Assembly (NCBI GenBank): GCA_029781975.1
Contig: JAKOVQ010000003.1
Coordinates: 124,001-188,000 of the forward strand
DNA from: Acidobacteriota bacterium
GTDB lineage: Bacteria; Acidobacteriota; Thermoanaerobaculia; UBA5066
Direction of reading: 5' to 3'
Length of the DNA: 64,000 nucleotides
Made by a program: the position numbers and the translations under genes. Positions within the stretch are counted from its first letter, which is position 1. Every line of letters starts with the position of its first letter. Under the pieces are notes generated by a model. That model did no database searches. It saw only the letters and a list, made by a program, of their open reading frames with translations, and had not been told where the DNA came from. This document shows, piece after piece, positions 42,103 through 50,745 of this stretch.

Positions 42103-43359
42103 CTAGAAGCCGAAGGAGTAGCCCACCTCGAAGTCCCACTGGTCCATCTTCAGCGTGATCTGCTGCTGGCCGGGGGCCTCGAGGGAGTTCGGGCCGGTGA
42201 CGCTGTTCGAGAAGGCGCGCGTGACCGCGAGCTGGAGCGTGTTCCCCTTGCTGACCGTCCACCCGAGGCCGATCGTCGCGTGCTGCTCGACGACGCCGGG
42301 GGCGAGGATGTTGAAGAGCATCTCCGACTCGGGGATCGGCTGCTTGCCGGTGGCGTAGCCCGCGCGCAGGGTGATCGCGTCGGTCGCCTTCCACTGGACG
42401 CCGAGCTTGTAGACGGTCATGTCCTTCCAGCCGAACCCCGCGCCCTCGTCGTCGCCGAGGCGCGCCTTCATCAGGTTCGGGAGCATCGGGTTGCCGACCG
42501 ACTTCTCCTTGCTGAAGTAGATCTGCTGGACGTCGAAGGCGACGGTGAGGCACTTCGTGGGCTTGACGGCGAGGCCGACCGTCCAGTTCGCCGGGTCGTC
42601 GAAGTAGCCCTGCTCGGCGAAGAGGCCGGCGTAGTCCTTGAGCTTCCCGTACCTCACCTCGGTCTGGTAGGAGGCGCCGATCGTGAGCCACGGCGTGAAC
42701 CTGCCCATGTAGCCGATCCGCGCGCCGTACCCGAACGAGGTCGAGTAGCCGTTGTCGGTGAGCCGGGTCGCGTCGGCGGAGAACGGGCCGAACGCGTTGA
42801 GGCCGTACGCCTTGAAGCGCTGCCACGAGACCATCGGGCCGATGCCGACCGCGTGGTTCTCGCCGAACCTGTGGGCCCAGGTCGGCATCACGTAGAACTT
42901 GCCCATGTCGATCCCGGTCGGGCTGTATCCGAAGACGGGGGACTCATACGTGGTGTTCATCCCGCCGTTGGCGTAGACGGAGACCCCGATCGAGTCGTCC
43001 TTCCCCACCATCCAGTTCGCGCCCATGTTCGGGACGAGGAAGGCGCGGGTCTCGCTGCGGACCGTGCCGGGGGCGAGGCCGAACGTGCCGGGGTAGCCGG
43101 AGGGATTCCCGGTCACGGTGAACTCGCGGTCGGGGCTGAAGAGCGCCAGGCCGAGGTCGTACCCGTGCCCCACGAAGACCATGGAGGCGGGGTTGGTCGC
43201 GGCGGAGAGGGTGTTGGTCGGGACGGCCACGCCGGTGCCGCCCATCCCCTTGGACGGCGTGCCGTAGCCCAGGAGGAAGTAGCCGTCCGTGGCGAGGGCA
43301 GCCGGGGCCGCGACCAGGAGCAGGGCGATCGTGCCCGCGGCGAGACGCTTCGATGTCAT
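42103..43359 (-). CDS. FadL/OmpP1-family outer membrane transporter
   Basis: 418 residues. The signal peptide ends at AALATDG. GYGTPSKGMGGTGVAVPTNTLSAATNPASM is the family's N-terminal plug/hatch signature, and the protein ends in a beta-strand with C-terminal Phe (VGYSFGF), the outer-membrane assembly signal. FadL-like channels import hydrophobic compounds such as long-chain fatty acids. The neighbours are sulfur genes on one side, while beta-oxidation genes lie 2 kb on the other, so the cargo is more likely fatty acids. It is separated from the upstream sulfur operon by a terminator. Confidence 0.88.
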   Translation of the reverse strand: MTSKRLAAGTIALLLVAAPAALATDGYFLLGYGTPSKGMGGTGVAVPTNTLSAATNPASMVFVGHGYDLGLALFSPDREFTVTGNPSGYPGTFGLAPGTVRSETRAFLVPNMGANWMVGKDDSIGVSVYANGGMNTTYESPVFGYSPTGIDMGKFYVMPTWAHRFGENHAVGIGPMVSWQRFKAYGLNAFGPFSADATRLTDNGYSTSFGYGARIGYMGRFTPWLTIGASYQTEVRYGKLKDYAGLFAEQGYFDDPANWTVGLAVKPTKCLTVAFDVQQIYFSKEKSVGNPMLPNLMKARLGDDEGAGFGWKDMTVYKLGVQWKATDAITLRAGYATGKQPIPESEMLFNILAPGVVEQHATIGLGWTVSKGNTLQLAVTRAFSNSVTGPNSLEAPGQQQITLKMDQWDFEVGYSFGF

Positions 43360-43440
43360 GTCGTTCTCCTCGGAGGGCAGGGCCCGTCGGGGCCGAGCCG
43401 GATGGCGAGCGGGAGGGGGAGGAAGGAGGGGGAGGTGGAA

Positions 43441-43463
43441 GGCGCCCGGCGGGGCCGGGCGCC
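43441..43463 (-). terminator. Terminator of the left sulfur operon
   Basis: A perfect 10-bp stem (GGCGCCCGGC, 43441-43450, with its complement at 43454-43463) around a GGG loop. On the minus strand it is followed by a pyrimidine run, TTCCACCTCCCCC. It lies 17 bases past the stop codon at 43481. Confidence 0.75.
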
Positions 43464-43480
43464 CGGTGGGATCGGTCGTG

Positions 43481-44662
43481 TCAGCACCCGCCCCCCTTCT
43501 TCGGGGCGGCGGCGGGCGCGACGGCGCGGACCTGGAGCTTCGGGGCCTCGGCGGCCTTCGCGCCGGTGAAGTAGCCGTGGAGCGCGCTCCTCATCCGGAA
43601 CGCCGCGATCAGGGCGGGGGTCGGGCTCTCGGGGGTCGTCGGCGCGGTGAGCACGGCCTTCTGCCAGCCCTCGAACCCGCCGGCGAGGACCAGGACCTCG
43701 CCGGGGTAGCGCAGGACCCCCTCCGGGAGCTTCGCGCCGTCCGCGGCCCCGTAGGCGACGAGGGGGCGCGTGGCGGGGAGGGCGAGGAGGAACTTCCCGG
43801 TCGGGTCGTCGGGGGGCATGGTCATGGCTCCCGGGATCCGGGCCTTCGCGGCCTCCTCCGGGCTCCGGAGGTCGAGGAGCCACAGCCCGTCGGGGACCTG
43901 GACGATCCGCTGGGCGAGGGCCACGGGGCCGATCGCTCCCGGGGCCTTCTCGGCGACGGCGGCCTTCGGGGACGGGAGCGCGACGGTGACGAGGCCGAGG
44001 ACGGCGGCGGCGCCGAAGCCCGCGAAGACCCGGTTGCGGAGCGCGGGGGACCCGGCGGGGAGCGGCTCGCCCGCCTTCCTCGTGAAGATCGCCTCGAGCT
44101 TCTCGCCTCCGAGGAACGAGCCGACCGCCATGACGACGACCGCCGCCGCGACCACCGCGAACGGGACGCCGATCAGCTGCGGGAGCGTCACCGAGCCCAT
44201 CGCGCCGCTCTCGTAGAACCCCTCGAGCGGGGAGTAGACGAAGCCGAACGCCAGCGAGCCGATCGTGACGCCGACGATCGAGAGGAGGCCGTCGAGGTGC
44301 CCGGAGGCCATCGCCACGACCCCGGTGCCGGGGCAGTAGCCCGAGACGATGAAGCCGGCGCCCAGGAGGAGCCCGCCGACCACGTGCGGCCCGAGGAAGG
44401 TCTCGGGGACCGTGACCATCGAGAGGTCGAGGAAGCCGAAGCCCGAGAGGATCCCGAGCCCCGCGCAGGCGGTGACGATCGCGCTGAACATCACCTTCAG
44501 GACGCGCGTGTCGGTGAGGTAGAACTGCGCCGCCAGGTTCCTCGCGTTCCCGAAGCCGGCCCGCTCGAGGACGAAGCCGAAGAAGAAGCCGATGAGGGTC
44601 CCGGCGAGGAGCCCCGTCGTCGTCGAGAAGAGGTCGTGCATGTAGAGCGGCAGGACGCTCAT
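43481..44662 (-). CDS. YeeE/YedE transporter half fused to a Cys-less rhodanese domain with a GGC tail (left copy)
   Basis: 393 residues. The first 180 residues are a YeeE/YedE membrane half with the thiosulfate-relay-type motif SGYCPGTGV (C110). A further hydrophobic segment at 212-230 leads to a rhodanese-like domain (about 245-345: VPDGLWLLDLRSPEEAAKARIPGA, VLVLAGGFEGWQ). At the catalytic loop the sequence reads LVAYGAADGAK, so the Cys is replaced by G305. The protein ends in a low-complexity Ala/Pro/Lys linker and ...KKGGGC, with Cys as the last residue. The flanking charges (LRNR before the segment) put the rhodanese domain outside the cytoplasm by the positive-inside rule. It overlaps the short half gene by four bases (ATGA). 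Confidence 0.85.
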   Translation of the reverse strand: MSVLPLYMHDLFSTTTGLLAGTLIGFFFGFVLERAGFGNARNLAAQFYLTDTRVLKVMFSAIVTACAGLGILSGFGFLDLSMVTVPETFLGPHVVGGLLLGAGFIVSGYCPGTGVVAMASGHLDGLLSIVGVTIGSLAFGFVYSPLEGFYESGAMGSVTLPQLIGVPFAVVAAAVVVMAVGSFLGGEKLEAIFTRKAGEPLPAGSPALRNRVFAGFGAAAVLGLVTVALPSPKAAVAEKAPGAIGPVALAQRIVQVPDGLWLLDLRSPEEAAKARIPGAMTMPPDDPTGKFLLALPATRPLVAYGAADGAKLPEGVLRYPGEVLVLAGGFEGWQKAVLTAPTTPESPTPALIAAFRMRSALHGYFTGAKAAEAPKLQVRAVAPAAAPKKGGGC

Positions 44663-45180
44663 CGCCACTCCCTCCTCACGAGCGGGGCGACGAGGTAGCC
44701 GCCCGCGAAGACGCACATCATGAAGATCCACGACCCGAGCGAGAGGACCGCTCCCCCCGTCAGCGCCTGGCCCGAGGTGCAGCCCCGCGCGAGGCGGGCG
44801 GCGAAGCCCATCAGGATCCCGCCGACGACCGCGTAGGCGAGGCGCCTGGCGGTCGTCGTGTTCGGCCCCTTGACGACGCCGGGCTTGAAGCGGCCGGCGG
44901 AGTACGCGGCGACGAGGCCGCCGAGGAAGACGCCCAGGACCTCGAAGACCATCCAGTCCTCGAGGACGTGCTTGCCGGGGCCGACGTACTGGCTGAAGTA
45001 CCCGTTCGCCTCGGTCGCCTTCGGGGCGAGGAGGTGCAGGGCTCCGATGCCGAGGCGCGTCGGCGCGCTCGACGAGCCGAGCCCGAACCCCATGACGAGG
45101 AACGAGCCGAGGAGGACGAGGCCGAGGACGACCCCGGCCACGTACGGGTTCCAGAGGGGCCTTTCGGCGGGAGGCTGCAC
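44659..45180 (-). CDS. YeeE/YedE transporter short half (left copy)
   Basis: 173 residues from the GTG at 45180, which follows GAGAGGTG; a longer open frame upstream is antisense noise. Four to five hydrophobic segments. ARLARGCTSGQALTGGA (C134) is the conserved YeeE motif with the relay Cys, and YFSQYVGPGKHVLEDWMVFEVLG is a shared loop. In single-chain TsuA-like transporters both halves are joined; here they are separate genes. It lies 11 bp downstream of the NrfD-like gene and overlaps the fused long half. Confidence 0.85.
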   Translation of the reverse strand: MQPPAERPLWNPYVAGVVLGLVLLGSFLVMGFGLGSSSAPTRLGIGALHLLAPKATEANGYFSQYVGPGKHVLEDWMVFEVLGVFLGGLVAAYSAGRFKPGVVKGPNTTTARRLAYAVVGGILMGFAARLARGCTSGQALTGGAVLSLGSWIFMMCVFAGGYLVAPLVRREWR

Positions 45181-45191
45181 CGGTTCACCTC

Positions 45192-46166
45192 TCACGGGAG
45201 GAAGCGGAAGGCCGAGGCCTGTCCGGCGGCGAGGAGGATCCAGCGGAGGGCGAAGCCGCCGGCCAGGATCAGGACGGGGATGGCGGCGACGAACGGGAGG
45301 TGGCGGCGGGCCTCGAGGATCTCCATGACGAGCGGCACCAGGAGCCCGGCGACGACGACGCACGACCAGAAGACGGCCGTGTAGGGGCCGCCCAGGAAGC
45401 CGTGCGCGGCCCAGCGGCCCGCCTCGCCGGCGGTGGCCCAGCCGAGGAGCATCAGGACGATGAGGGAGAGCTCGGCGACGATGGCGACGAGGTCCCAGCG
45501 GACGAGGGTCTTCCGCTCGTCGGGGTCGAGGCGGGGGAGGAGGAGGAGGAAGGCGGCGCCGGTGGAGATCCCCGAGGCGAGGAAGAGCGGCCCCAGGACC
45601 GCGCTGTTCCAGAGGATCCGGGACGGCATCGTCCCCAGGAGGAGGCCGGTGTAGACGCCGAGCCCGACCCCCATCACGGCGCTCGTGACGAGGAGGGGCT
45701 TGCGACCCGCGTCGGCCCAGCGGAAGAGGGTCGCCAGGAGGCCCGAGAGGGGGGCCGGAGTCCTGCCGCGGAGCCAGCCGCGCTGCTCGTCGTCGAGGGA
45801 CCCGAGGCCGAACAGGAGGCCGACGGGGTAGATCAGGACGAGGATCCATGCGCCCCACGACATCGGGGAGGTGGGGTGGAAGAAGGCGTAGAAGCGCCAG
45901 GCCCACAGCTTGTGGGCCAGGTCGAGCCAGAGCGCGAGCATGCCGACCGACAGGAGCCCGAGCGCGACGAACGGCATCGTCCGGAGGAGGGAGGAGCGCG
46001 GCTTCTCTCCGCGCCTTAGCTCGAGGCCCGCGGTGAGGAAGAAGATCCCCGCCACGAGGCCCCCGAGGAAGAGGTAGACGACGATCTCCCAGCCCCAGAC
46101 GTGGAGCGTCGGGTCGATCTGCGGGTTGTGACGGGTGGTGACGGACTCGACGAGCTGCTGGATCAT
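45192..46166 (-). CDS. NrfD/PsrC-type quinone-interacting membrane subunit
   Basis: 324 residues with eight hydrophobic segments, the NrfD/PsrC fold. The amphipathic N-terminal loop and GWEIVVYLFLGGLVAGIFFLTAG are typical. PsrC-like subunits exchange electrons between membrane quinones and the iron-sulfur subunit. It is seven bases downstream of the four-cluster ferredoxin gene. Confidence 0.9.
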   Translation of the reverse strand: MIQQLVESVTTRHNPQIDPTLHVWGWEIVVYLFLGGLVAGIFFLTAGLELRRGEKPRSSLLRTMPFVALGLLSVGMLALWLDLAHKLWAWRFYAFFHPTSPMSWGAWILVLIYPVGLLFGLGSLDDEQRGWLRGRTPAPLSGLLATLFRWADAGRKPLLVTSAVMGVGLGVYTGLLLGTMPSRILWNSAVLGPLFLASGISTGAAFLLLLPRLDPDERKTLVRWDLVAIVAELSLIVLMLLGWATAGEAGRWAAHGFLGGPYTAVFWSCVVVAGLLVPLVMEILEARRHLPFVAAIPVLILAGGFALRWILLAAGQASAFRFLP

Positions 46167-46173
46167 CTCGGCC

Positions 46174-46734
46174 TCACACCAGGAAGTAGAGGTTCGGCTC
46201 GGCGCCCGACTCGGGGTGGGCGACCTTCGACTTCCGCGTCCTCAGGAGGCGCGAGACGGCGGAGTCGGGGTCGTGGGCGTCGCCGAAGGTCAGCGTCCCG
46301 GTCGGGCAGACCGTCACGCAGGCGGGCATCAGCCCCTTCTGGACCCGGTGGAGGCAGAAGGTGCACTTGTCGACGTAGCCGTCGGGGTGGACGAAGCGCG
46401 CGTCGTACGGGCAGGCGGAGATGCAGGCCTTGCACCCCGAGCACTTGCCGTGGGTCACGAGGACGGTCCCCCCCTCGGCCACCCAGGAGGCTCCCGTCGG
46501 GCAGTTCTTCACGCAGGGGGCCTCGGTGCAGTGGTTGCACCGCTCGGAGCGGATCTCGGCGGAGAGGACGGGGAACTCTCCCCGGACCTCCTCGACGACC
46601 CAGTCCCGGCAGAAGCCGTCGGGGACGGCGTTCTCTCCCTTGCAGGCGAGGACGCACGCCTTGCAGCCGACGCACTGGCGGGTGTCGACGGTCATGACGT
46701 AGCGCCTGGAGGCGGTCGTGGTCGCGGCGCTCAT
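46174..46734 (-). CDS. Four-cluster ferredoxin subunit (PsrB/PhsB-like)
   Basis: 186 residues with four cysteine sets: CVGCKACVLAC, CNHCTEAPCVKNCP, CSGCKACISACP and CTFCLHRVQKGLMPACVTVCP. This is the pattern of the electron-transfer subunit of CISM-type molybdoenzymes, bridging the catalytic subunit and the quinone-reactive membrane subunit. There is one base between it and the catalytic subunit gene. Confidence 0.93.
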   Translation of the reverse strand: MSAATTTASRRYVMTVDTRQCVGCKACVLACKGENAVPDGFCRDWVVEEVRGEFPVLSAEIRSERCNHCTEAPCVKNCPTGASWVAEGGTVLVTHGKCSGCKACISACPYDARFVHPDGYVDKCTFCLHRVQKGLMPACVTVCPTGTLTFGDAHDPDSAVSRLLRTRKSKVAHPESGAEPNLYFLV

Positions 46735-46735
46735 C

Positions 46736-48988
46736 TCAGGCCTCCGCCGCCGGGGCGGCCGCCGCGGCGGCGCCGGCCTTCTCGACGGTCACGAAGTTGA
46801 CGCTCATCCCGGTCGAGCCGGCGACGGGGTCGACCTCGACCTTCGTGACGAGCCGCGAGTCGTCGAGGCCGCGCCCCTTGGCGAACCTCAGCCCGGGGCT
46901 CTCGTGCCCGTAGCCGTGGACGACGAAGACGCAGTCGGGGCGGATCCGCTGCGTCGCCTTGAGACGGGTCGGCTGCGAGCGGACGCCGTCCTGGTTGACG
47001 AGGACGACCTCGTCGCCGTTCGCCAGGCCGCGCTCGCGGGCGGCCCGGGCGTTCATCCAGACCTCGTTCTCCGCGTAGACCTCGGAGAGGAAGCGGTTGT
47101 TCGTCGTCCGGCCGAACGTGTGGGTCGGCGTCCGTCCGAAGAGGAGCCGGAACTGCCCGTCGGCGGGCTGCGGGTGCCGCGTGTAGGGGGGGAGCGGCGG
47201 CAGGCCCGCCTCGGCCATCCGCGCCGAGTAGAGCTCGATCTTCTTCGTCGCGGTCCCGAACGCCAGCTCGAGGCCGTCCTCGGTCGTCACCGGGACCTTC
47301 TTCCCGCGGAGGACGCCCTTCGTCCGGAGCGCCTTCACGTCGACGCCCCCCTTCTCGAGCCGGGCGACGACCATCTTCTCGGCGTCGTCCCAGGGGAAGT
47401 ACGACCCCAGGTCCATCCGGTTGGCGAGCTCCTTCGCGATCCACCAGCCCGGCTTGCTCTCGGCCAGGGGCGGGACGACCGGCTGCCGGATGGCGAGGAA
47501 CGGCTCCGACCACGGGGTCGGGCCGACGTCGTCCCACCTCTCCAGGTAGGTCGCCTCGGGAAGGACCACGTCGGCATAGCCGGTGATCTCGGCCGGGAGG
47601 ACGTCGATGGCGACGAGCAGCTCGAGGTGCTGGATCGCGTCGAGCGTCTGCTGGCGCTGGGGGAGGGCCTGGATCAGGTTCGTCCCGTAGACGATCCACC
47701 CCTTGATCGGGCAGCCGGGTCCGCCGACCCGGCCGGGGATCGTCGCGTCGCAGACGCCGTGGGAGAGGACCTCGTCGGCGAAGGGGTAGACGACGCCGTC
47801 CGGGTGGTCCTGCGCCGTCTTCGCCGGCGCGGCGTAGGGGGGGACGGGGTAGGGCGGAACCGACATCGATGTGGGGATGAAGAAGCCGCCGCGGCGGCCC
47901 CACGACCCGAGGAGCGCGTTGAGGATGGCGATCGCCCGCGAGCGCTGGACGTCGTCGCCGTACCACGTCGTGTGCCGTCCGGGGTGGACGAGGGAGGCGG
48001 GACGGGCCCCGGCGATGACGCGCGCCGTCTCGACGATCAGCTCGGGGGCGATCGACGTCTCGGCCCACGCCCACTCGGGGGTCTTGTCCTCGAGGTGCTT
48101 CTTCAGCTCGTCGAAGCCGGTCGCGTACTTCTCGACGTACTCGCGGTCGTAGAGCCCCTCGGCGACGATGACGTGCGCCCACGCCAGGAGGAGCGCGAGG
48201 TCGGTCCCGGGCTTGATGGGGAGCCAGTACCTCGCCTTCCCCGCGGCGGTGGAGTAGCGCGGGTCGACCACGATGACGGTCGCCCCGTTCGCGACCGCGC
48301 GGGCGAAGTCCTGGACCTGGGTGTTGTGCATGTTCTCGCCGAGGTGCGAGCCGACGAGCGTGATGCAGCGGCTGTTGGCGATGTCGAGGACCTCGGGGGA
48401 GCCGACCGGCGAGCCGAACGTCAGCTGGAAGCCGACCTCGCGCGGGCCGCGGCACTGGCCGTACGAGGGCGCGGTGACGTTGCCCGACCCGTAGGCGAAG
48501 AGGAGGTGCTTGAAGAACGTCCCGCCGTACCCGTGCGAGAAGAGCGCCACCTTCTCCGGGCCGCAGGTCTTCTTGATCCGGAGGAGCTTCTCGGCGGTGA
48601 AGTCGAGCGCCTTCTCCCAGGAGACCTCCTCGAACTCCTGGCCGCCGCGCTTCTTCGAGCGGCGGAGGAGCGGCTTCTTGAGCCGGTCGGGGTCGTACAG
48701 GAGGCCGACCCCGCCGGTGCCGCGCGGGCAGAGGTGGCCGCGCGAGAGGGGGTGCTCGGGGTTCCCGACGATCTTGGTGACCTTCCCGTCCCTGACGTGC
48801 GCGAGGATCCCGCACTTCCAGAAGCAGAGCTCGCAGAAGCTCGGAATCACCTGGTCGCCGTCGGTCCTCGGGTCGGGGACGACGTCGCGGTCGAGGCCCC
48901 ACCACTTCGTGGTGACCCCCGATCCGAGAGCGACGGCGCCGACGCCCGTTCCCCCGATCTTGATGAACTCACGCCGGGTGCTGACCAT
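46736..48988 (-). CDS. Molybdopterin oxidoreductase catalytic subunit (PsrA/PhsA-like)
   Basis: 750 residues from the ATG at 48988, which has GGAGGTGG upstream. It starts with a twin-arginine signal, STRREFIKIGG, so the complex is exported folded. The first 4Fe-4S cluster is held by CELCFWKC (about 52-59) and the later Cys in LCPRG. GQCRGPREVGF near residue 155 supplies the likely molybdenum-ligand Cys. GSHLGENMHNTQ and VVDPRYSTAA are MGD-binding. PsrA/PhsA/TtrA relatives reduce polysulfide, thiosulfate or tetrathionate at the periplasmic face; the surrounding sulfur genes support such a substrate, but the exact one cannot be read. Confidence 0.9.
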   Translation of the reverse strand: MVSTRREFIKIGGTGVGAVALGSGVTTKWWGLDRDVVPDPRTDGDQVIPSFCELCFWKCGILAHVRDGKVTKIVGNPEHPLSRGHLCPRGTGGVGLLYDPDRLKKPLLRRSKKRGGQEFEEVSWEKALDFTAEKLLRIKKTCGPEKVALFSHGYGGTFFKHLLFAYGSGNVTAPSYGQCRGPREVGFQLTFGSPVGSPEVLDIANSRCITLVGSHLGENMHNTQVQDFARAVANGATVIVVDPRYSTAAGKARYWLPIKPGTDLALLLAWAHVIVAEGLYDREYVEKYATGFDELKKHLEDKTPEWAWAETSIAPELIVETARVIAGARPASLVHPGRHTTWYGDDVQRSRAIAILNALLGSWGRRGGFFIPTSMSVPPYPVPPYAAPAKTAQDHPDGVVYPFADEVLSHGVCDATIPGRVGGPGCPIKGWIVYGTNLIQALPQRQQTLDAIQHLELLVAIDVLPAEITGYADVVLPEATYLERWDDVGPTPWSEPFLAIRQPVVPPLAESKPGWWIAKELANRMDLGSYFPWDDAEKMVVARLEKGGVDVKALRTKGVLRGKKVPVTTEDGLELAFGTATKKIELYSARMAEAGLPPLPPYTRHPQPADGQFRLLFGRTPTHTFGRTTNNRFLSEVYAENEVWMNARAARERGLANGDEVVLVNQDGVRSQPTRLKATQRIRPDCVFVVHGYGHESPGLRFAKGRGLDDSRLVTKVEVDPVAGSTGMSVNFVTVEKAGAAAAAAPAAEA

Positions 48989-49138
48989 CTCCACCTCCAC
49001 CCAGGTCCGAACCGTTCCGGGCGAGGAGATCAAGAAGCGGGCCAGCGGGGCGCGAGCCGCGAAGGACCTGCATCGGCATGGCTTGCGGCGGATCGGAGAC
49101 CGCGTCGCTGCAACGCAACGTCGCGGACGCGACTTTTC

Positions 49139-49169
49139 GTTTCACGGTTCTTTCGGTGCTTCGTGAAAC
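49139..49169. promoter_or_regulatory. Inverted repeat GTTTCACG/CGTGAAAC near the end of the DsrC-like gene
   Basis: Two 8-base arms (49139-49146 and 49162-49169) are separated by 15 bases. They overlap the last codons of the DsrC-like gene and lie about 150 bases before the molybdoenzyme gene. No T-run follows, so this may be a regulator site or an RNA stem that tunes the downstream genes, not a terminator. Confidence 0.4.
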
Positions 49170-49483
49170 ATCCCGTCGCGTCGGCGGGCGTCGGGAGCCC
49201 GGCGCAGAGGCCGCATCCCGGCGATCTCCGCGATCACCCGTCGCGCGCCGCCGGGGAAGAGGGCCTCGATCTCGGCGCGGGCCACGCCGGTCCTCCTCGC
49301 CAGGACGGAGGCGTCCGGAAGGTGCCGGGTCCTCAGGCATTCCTCGCGGGCGCAGCCGAGGATCTGCCAGTGGGCGGGGGTGAGGTGGATGCCGTGCCGC
49401 CGGGCCGCCGCGGCGGCGCTGTCGGGCGTCCAGTCGGGGCCGCCGCAGCGGCGCGCTCCGGGGCTCGCGGAGGGGGAGCTCAC
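49142..49483 (-). CDS. DsrC/TusE-like protein without the C-terminal cysteines
   Basis: 113 residues from a GTG at 49483. RRHGIHLTPAHWQILGCAREE (29-48) matches the DsrC/TusE pattern G-I-x-L-T-x-x-H-W, and EIEALFPGGARRVIAEIAGM (71-90) matches the family's L-F-P-x-G-P-x-x-x-A-x-x-I-A-G segment. In true DsrC and TusE a Cys near the C-terminus carries sulfur; here the chain runs on to RPLRRAPDARRRDGMFHEAPKEP with no Cys. It is therefore likely a non-catalytic or regulatory paralog. It is upstream of the molybdoenzyme operon on the same strand. Confidence 0.75.
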   Translation of the reverse strand: MSSPSASPGARRCGGPDWTPDSAAAAARRHGIHLTPAHWQILGCAREECLRTRHLPDASVLARRTGVARAEIEALFPGGARRVIAEIAGMRPLRRAPDARRRDGMFHEAPKEP

Positions 49484-49537
49484 GGAGATGCCCTTGCGAG
49501 ATGCGTACCACCGTATGCGGGTCGAGAATGCCGACCC

Positions 49538-50323
49538 ATGAGCGACGCCCTCCCGCCGTCCGTCCTCAGGGTGCCGTTCGCCGTCCGCGCCGCGGACCTC
49601 GACTCCCGCGGCCTGTGCGGCCTTCGGGCGATGTGCGACCTGATGCAGGAGGCCGCCGGCGAGCACGCCTCGCGCCTCGGCGCGGGACCGGAGGCCTTCG
49701 GCGAGCTGGGGCTGGCCTGGGTCCTCGTGTCGTGGCGCCTCGCCGTCGTGCGGCTCCCCGCGTGGCGCGAGAGGTTGACGGTCGAGACGTGGCCTTCGGC
49801 CCGGACCGAGAGGACGGCGGACCGCGACTTCCTCGTCTCGGACGCCTCGGGCTCGGCGGTGGCGCGAGCCGCGAGCACCTGGATGACGCTCGACGTGGCG
49901 CGGAGGAGGCCCGCGCGGCTGCCGGAGGTCGTCCGGTCGATCCCCCTCCCCGGGAGAGAGCGCGTCCTCCCTCCCGACGGCGGGAAGCCGGCTCCGCCCG
50001 ACCCCGTCTCCTCGGCGGTGGAGATCCGCGCGCTCCGGGCGGACGTCGACCCGAACGGTCACGTCAGGAACACCGTCTACCTCGACTGGGTCGTCGAGTC
50101 GGTTCCCATCGAGGTGGTCTCTGCGTCCGGCCTCGCCGGCCTCGAGCTCTCCTTCCGCGCGGAGTGCCGGGGCGGGACCTCCGTCCGCGCCGAGTGCGGA
50201 CCGGACGGTGGTCCCGCCGGCCCCCGGTCGTTCCGGCACCGGGTGGTCGAGGCGGCCACGGGGAGGGAGCTCGTCCTCGGGCGGAGCCGCTGGGAGGCGC
50301 CGGCGGGTCCGCCCGCCCGCTAG
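49538..50323 (+). CDS. Acyl-ACP/acyl-CoA thioesterase (double hotdog)
   Basis: 261 residues in two hotdog domains. The first contains AVRAADLDSRGLCGLRAMCDLMQEAA and the second contains DVDPNGHVRNTVYLDWVVESVP, the D-x-N-x-H-V-x-N-x-x-Y motif of FatA-like acyl-ACP thioesterases. It should release fatty acid from ACP or CoA. It is divergent from the DsrC-like gene and overlaps the convergent NifX-like gene by four bases. No Shine-Dalgarno sequence is evident; GAGAAT 9-14 bases before the ATG may be a -10 element of a leaderless mRNA. Confidence 0.85.
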   Translation: MSDALPPSVLRVPFAVRAADLDSRGLCGLRAMCDLMQEAAGEHASRLGAGPEAFGELGLAWVLVSWRLAVVRLPAWRERLTVETWPSARTERTADRDFLVSDASGSAVARAASTWMTLDVARRRPARLPEVVRSIPLPGRERVLPPDGGKPAPPDPVSSAVEIRALRADVDPNGHVRNTVYLDWVVESVPIEVVSASGLAGLELSFRAECRGGTSVRAECGPDGGPAGPRSFRHRVVEAATGRELVLGRSRWEAPAGPPAR

Positions 50324-50745
50324 CGGACCGGGAGCCCGCGGGGCGGCGCGCTCGCCGCCTCGACCGCGGCGCGGTCGCCGTCGGCGTGCCCGTGGCCGGC
50401 GCACGCGGAGGCCGGGGAGACCTCCTCGAGCCGCCCGGCGACGAAGGCGGCGACGGCCTGCCCGACCGTGGGCTGGCTCGCCAGGAAGACGCGGATGCCG
50501 GCCGCCCGGAGCTTGCCGAGAGCGCCCGCTCCGATGCCGCCGACGACGATGCCGTCGAGGCTCTCGCCCGAGAGGGCCTCGGTCGGCCGGCACGTGCCGT
50601 GGGCATGGTGCTGGTTCCCGTTCGGGATCTCGCGGCAGCTCCCGGTGACGGTGTCGACCACGAGGAAGAGCGGCGCGGAGCCGAAGTGGCCGCTGACGGG
50701 GCTGTCGAGGCCGCTGTTGCGGGTGACGGGGAGGCAGAGGTTCAT
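50320..50745 (-). CDS. NifX/NafY-like dinitrogenase iron-molybdenum cofactor-binding protein
   Basis: 141 residues. The core SGLDSPVSGHFGSAPLFLVVDTVTG and DGIVVGGIGAGALGKLRAAGIRVF is characteristic of the NifB/NifX-like (DUF-type) fold that binds metal-sulfur clusters. The tail has CAGHGHADGD, a possible metal-binding extension. No nitrogenase genes are visible; such proteins are common in anaerobes next to DUF134 regulators, as here. Shares an ATGA junction with the DUF134 gene. Confidence 0.88.
   Translation of the reverse strand: MNLCLPVTRNSGLDSPVSGHFGSAPLFLVVDTVTGSCREIPNGNQHHAHGTCRPTEALSGESLDGIVVGGIGAGALGKLRAAGIRVFLASQPTVGQAVAAFVAGRLEEVSPASACAGHGHADGDRAAVEAASAPPRGLPVR

Noticed and set aside
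42103-43359. FadL-like porin as a component of the sulfur operon
   Set aside because: A hairpin terminator separates it from the YeeE fusion gene, and it fits better with the fatty-acid genes 2 kb away.
46718-49537. Upstream 940-codon extension of the thioesterase frame
   Set aside because: Only the part from 49538 has thioesterase motifs; upstream residues are antisense to the molybdoenzyme operon.
50320-50745. Part of a nitrogen-fixation cluster
   Set aside because: NifX-like fold only; no nitrogenase structural or assembly genes nearby, and such proteins occur widely with DUF134 in non-fixers.
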